Origin: Phaseolus vulgaris
Lineage: Eukaryota; Streptophyta; Magnoliopsida; Fabales; Fabaceae
Direction of reading: 5' to 3'
Assembly (NCBI RefSeq): GCF_000499845.2
Contig: NC_023754.2
Span: 15,265,516 to 15,329,515 of the forward strand
DNA length: 64,000 nucleotides
Position 1 is the first letter of the stretch. Each line of letters begins with the position of its first letter. Positions 63,513 through 64,000 of the stretch are shown piece by piece. The notes beneath the pieces were generated by a model. The model worked only from the letters and a program-made list of their open reading frames with translations, was not told the DNA's origin and did not search any database. Position numbers and translations under genes: made by a program.

Positions 63513-64000
63513 TAACACTCTAAAAGTTACATCTAACTATTATAATACAAGTTTTATATGTTTCTATACAAATTTAGAGTTTTTCAAAACATTTATAATA
63601 CATTTTTAGAGCTTATAAAAATACAAATATTTAAAATATAAGGTTCAAAACAACATCCTAAAGTCGTCCGACACCTGTATGATCATCTGCTTGTATACAT
63701 AGTACATTCATCACAATTCACTTCACAACAAGAAAAACAATGGTAAGCTAACGAAAAGAAATTACATATCATATTTAATTCATGCAAAAAGAACCAATTA
63801 GACTAATCCTTTATAAACATTTCTTTAAGTGTCGTCATATAAAATTTCAATATCAATTTCATCATTCATATAAACTACACATGGATCTATTTTCAATCAC
63901 AATCATTGGATTTCATTTCAATCCATAACACTTTGATTTCATTTCAATCACACTGACTACACATGAATCCACCATGTCTTTCGGAAGACTCATTAAGTAT
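63513..64000 (+). repeat. Dispersed repeat, copy 2 (runs off the window)
   Basis: Same-orientation partner of 50905-51340. It shares AACAAGAAAAACAATGGTAAG and TCTTTCGGAAGACTCATTAA, and the window ends within the repeat at the point where copy 1 continues with GCTTCTACCAG. Carries an internal duplication of TTTCATTTCAATC (63908-63950). Confidence 0.75.

Noticed and set aside
50905..64000. The repeats at 50905 and 63513 as the two LTRs of one 13-kb element
   Set aside because: The interval contains an intact host gene and unrelated elements, and the repeats lack TG...CA ends; they are dispersed copies.

Overview
This is an AT-rich piece of a eudicot nuclear genome. Its gene structures (GT-AG introns, one of 2.3 kb), TATA boxes and plant-only protein families fit a flowering plant. 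The retrotransposon motifs (LTRs starting TGATGGAGGACC or TGATGAGGACC, and short LTR-like repeats with an ATCGAATAGAGATAA motif) suggest a legume, probably the bean/cowpea/soybean group. The legume assignment is inference from recalled motifs, not from a search. No bacterial features, rRNA, tRNA or CRISPR were seen.

Five protein genes could be assembled exon by exon with intact frames. (1) 6108-11947, + strand: a 434-aa DUF3537 multi-pass membrane protein, 4 exons. (2) 15822-17107, + strand: a 100-aa SWIB/MDM2-domain protein, 2 exons. (3) 26551-30246, - strand: the 267-aa GTPase GPN3, 9 coding exons. (4) 42173-42638, - strand: a 127-aa protein with a degenerate WW-like segment, 2 exons. (5) 54010-55876, - strand: a 175-aa basic/low-complexity plant protein of unknown function, 3 exons. 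They share no obvious pathway; they are dispersed housekeeping or plant-specific genes in repeat-rich DNA.

Between them lie decayed mobile elements. A Ty3/gypsy gag-protease remnant covers 60-1260. Two LTRs with the same 5' terminus lie in opposite orientation at about 20290-21171 (-) and 22679-23500 (+). A Mutator-like (MULE) N-terminal remnant (-) occupies about 23689-24720. A Ty1/copia gag-pol remnant at 33400-34096 is cut by a CACTA-type terminus at 34097, followed by an exon-like captured fragment. A second CACTA remnant ends at 47291. A LINE-type RNase H fragment (-) lies at 57085-57530, a fold-back MITE at 58512-58870, and a third LTR (-) at about 60560-61425.

Tandem and dispersed repeats are common: a divergent array of about 475-bp units at 37210-39990, a strict 36-bp array at 57994-58160, a perfect 48-bp duplication, 60-bp and 55-bp duplications in or beside genes, several AT microsatellites, and a dispersed repeat at 50905-51340 that recurs at 63513 and runs off the window. 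I found no convincing new multi-gene system. The best leads are the DUF3537 gene (a family linked to insect-type chemoreceptors), the about 475-bp array, the exon-like sequence behind the CACTA end, and the odd WW-like small gene.
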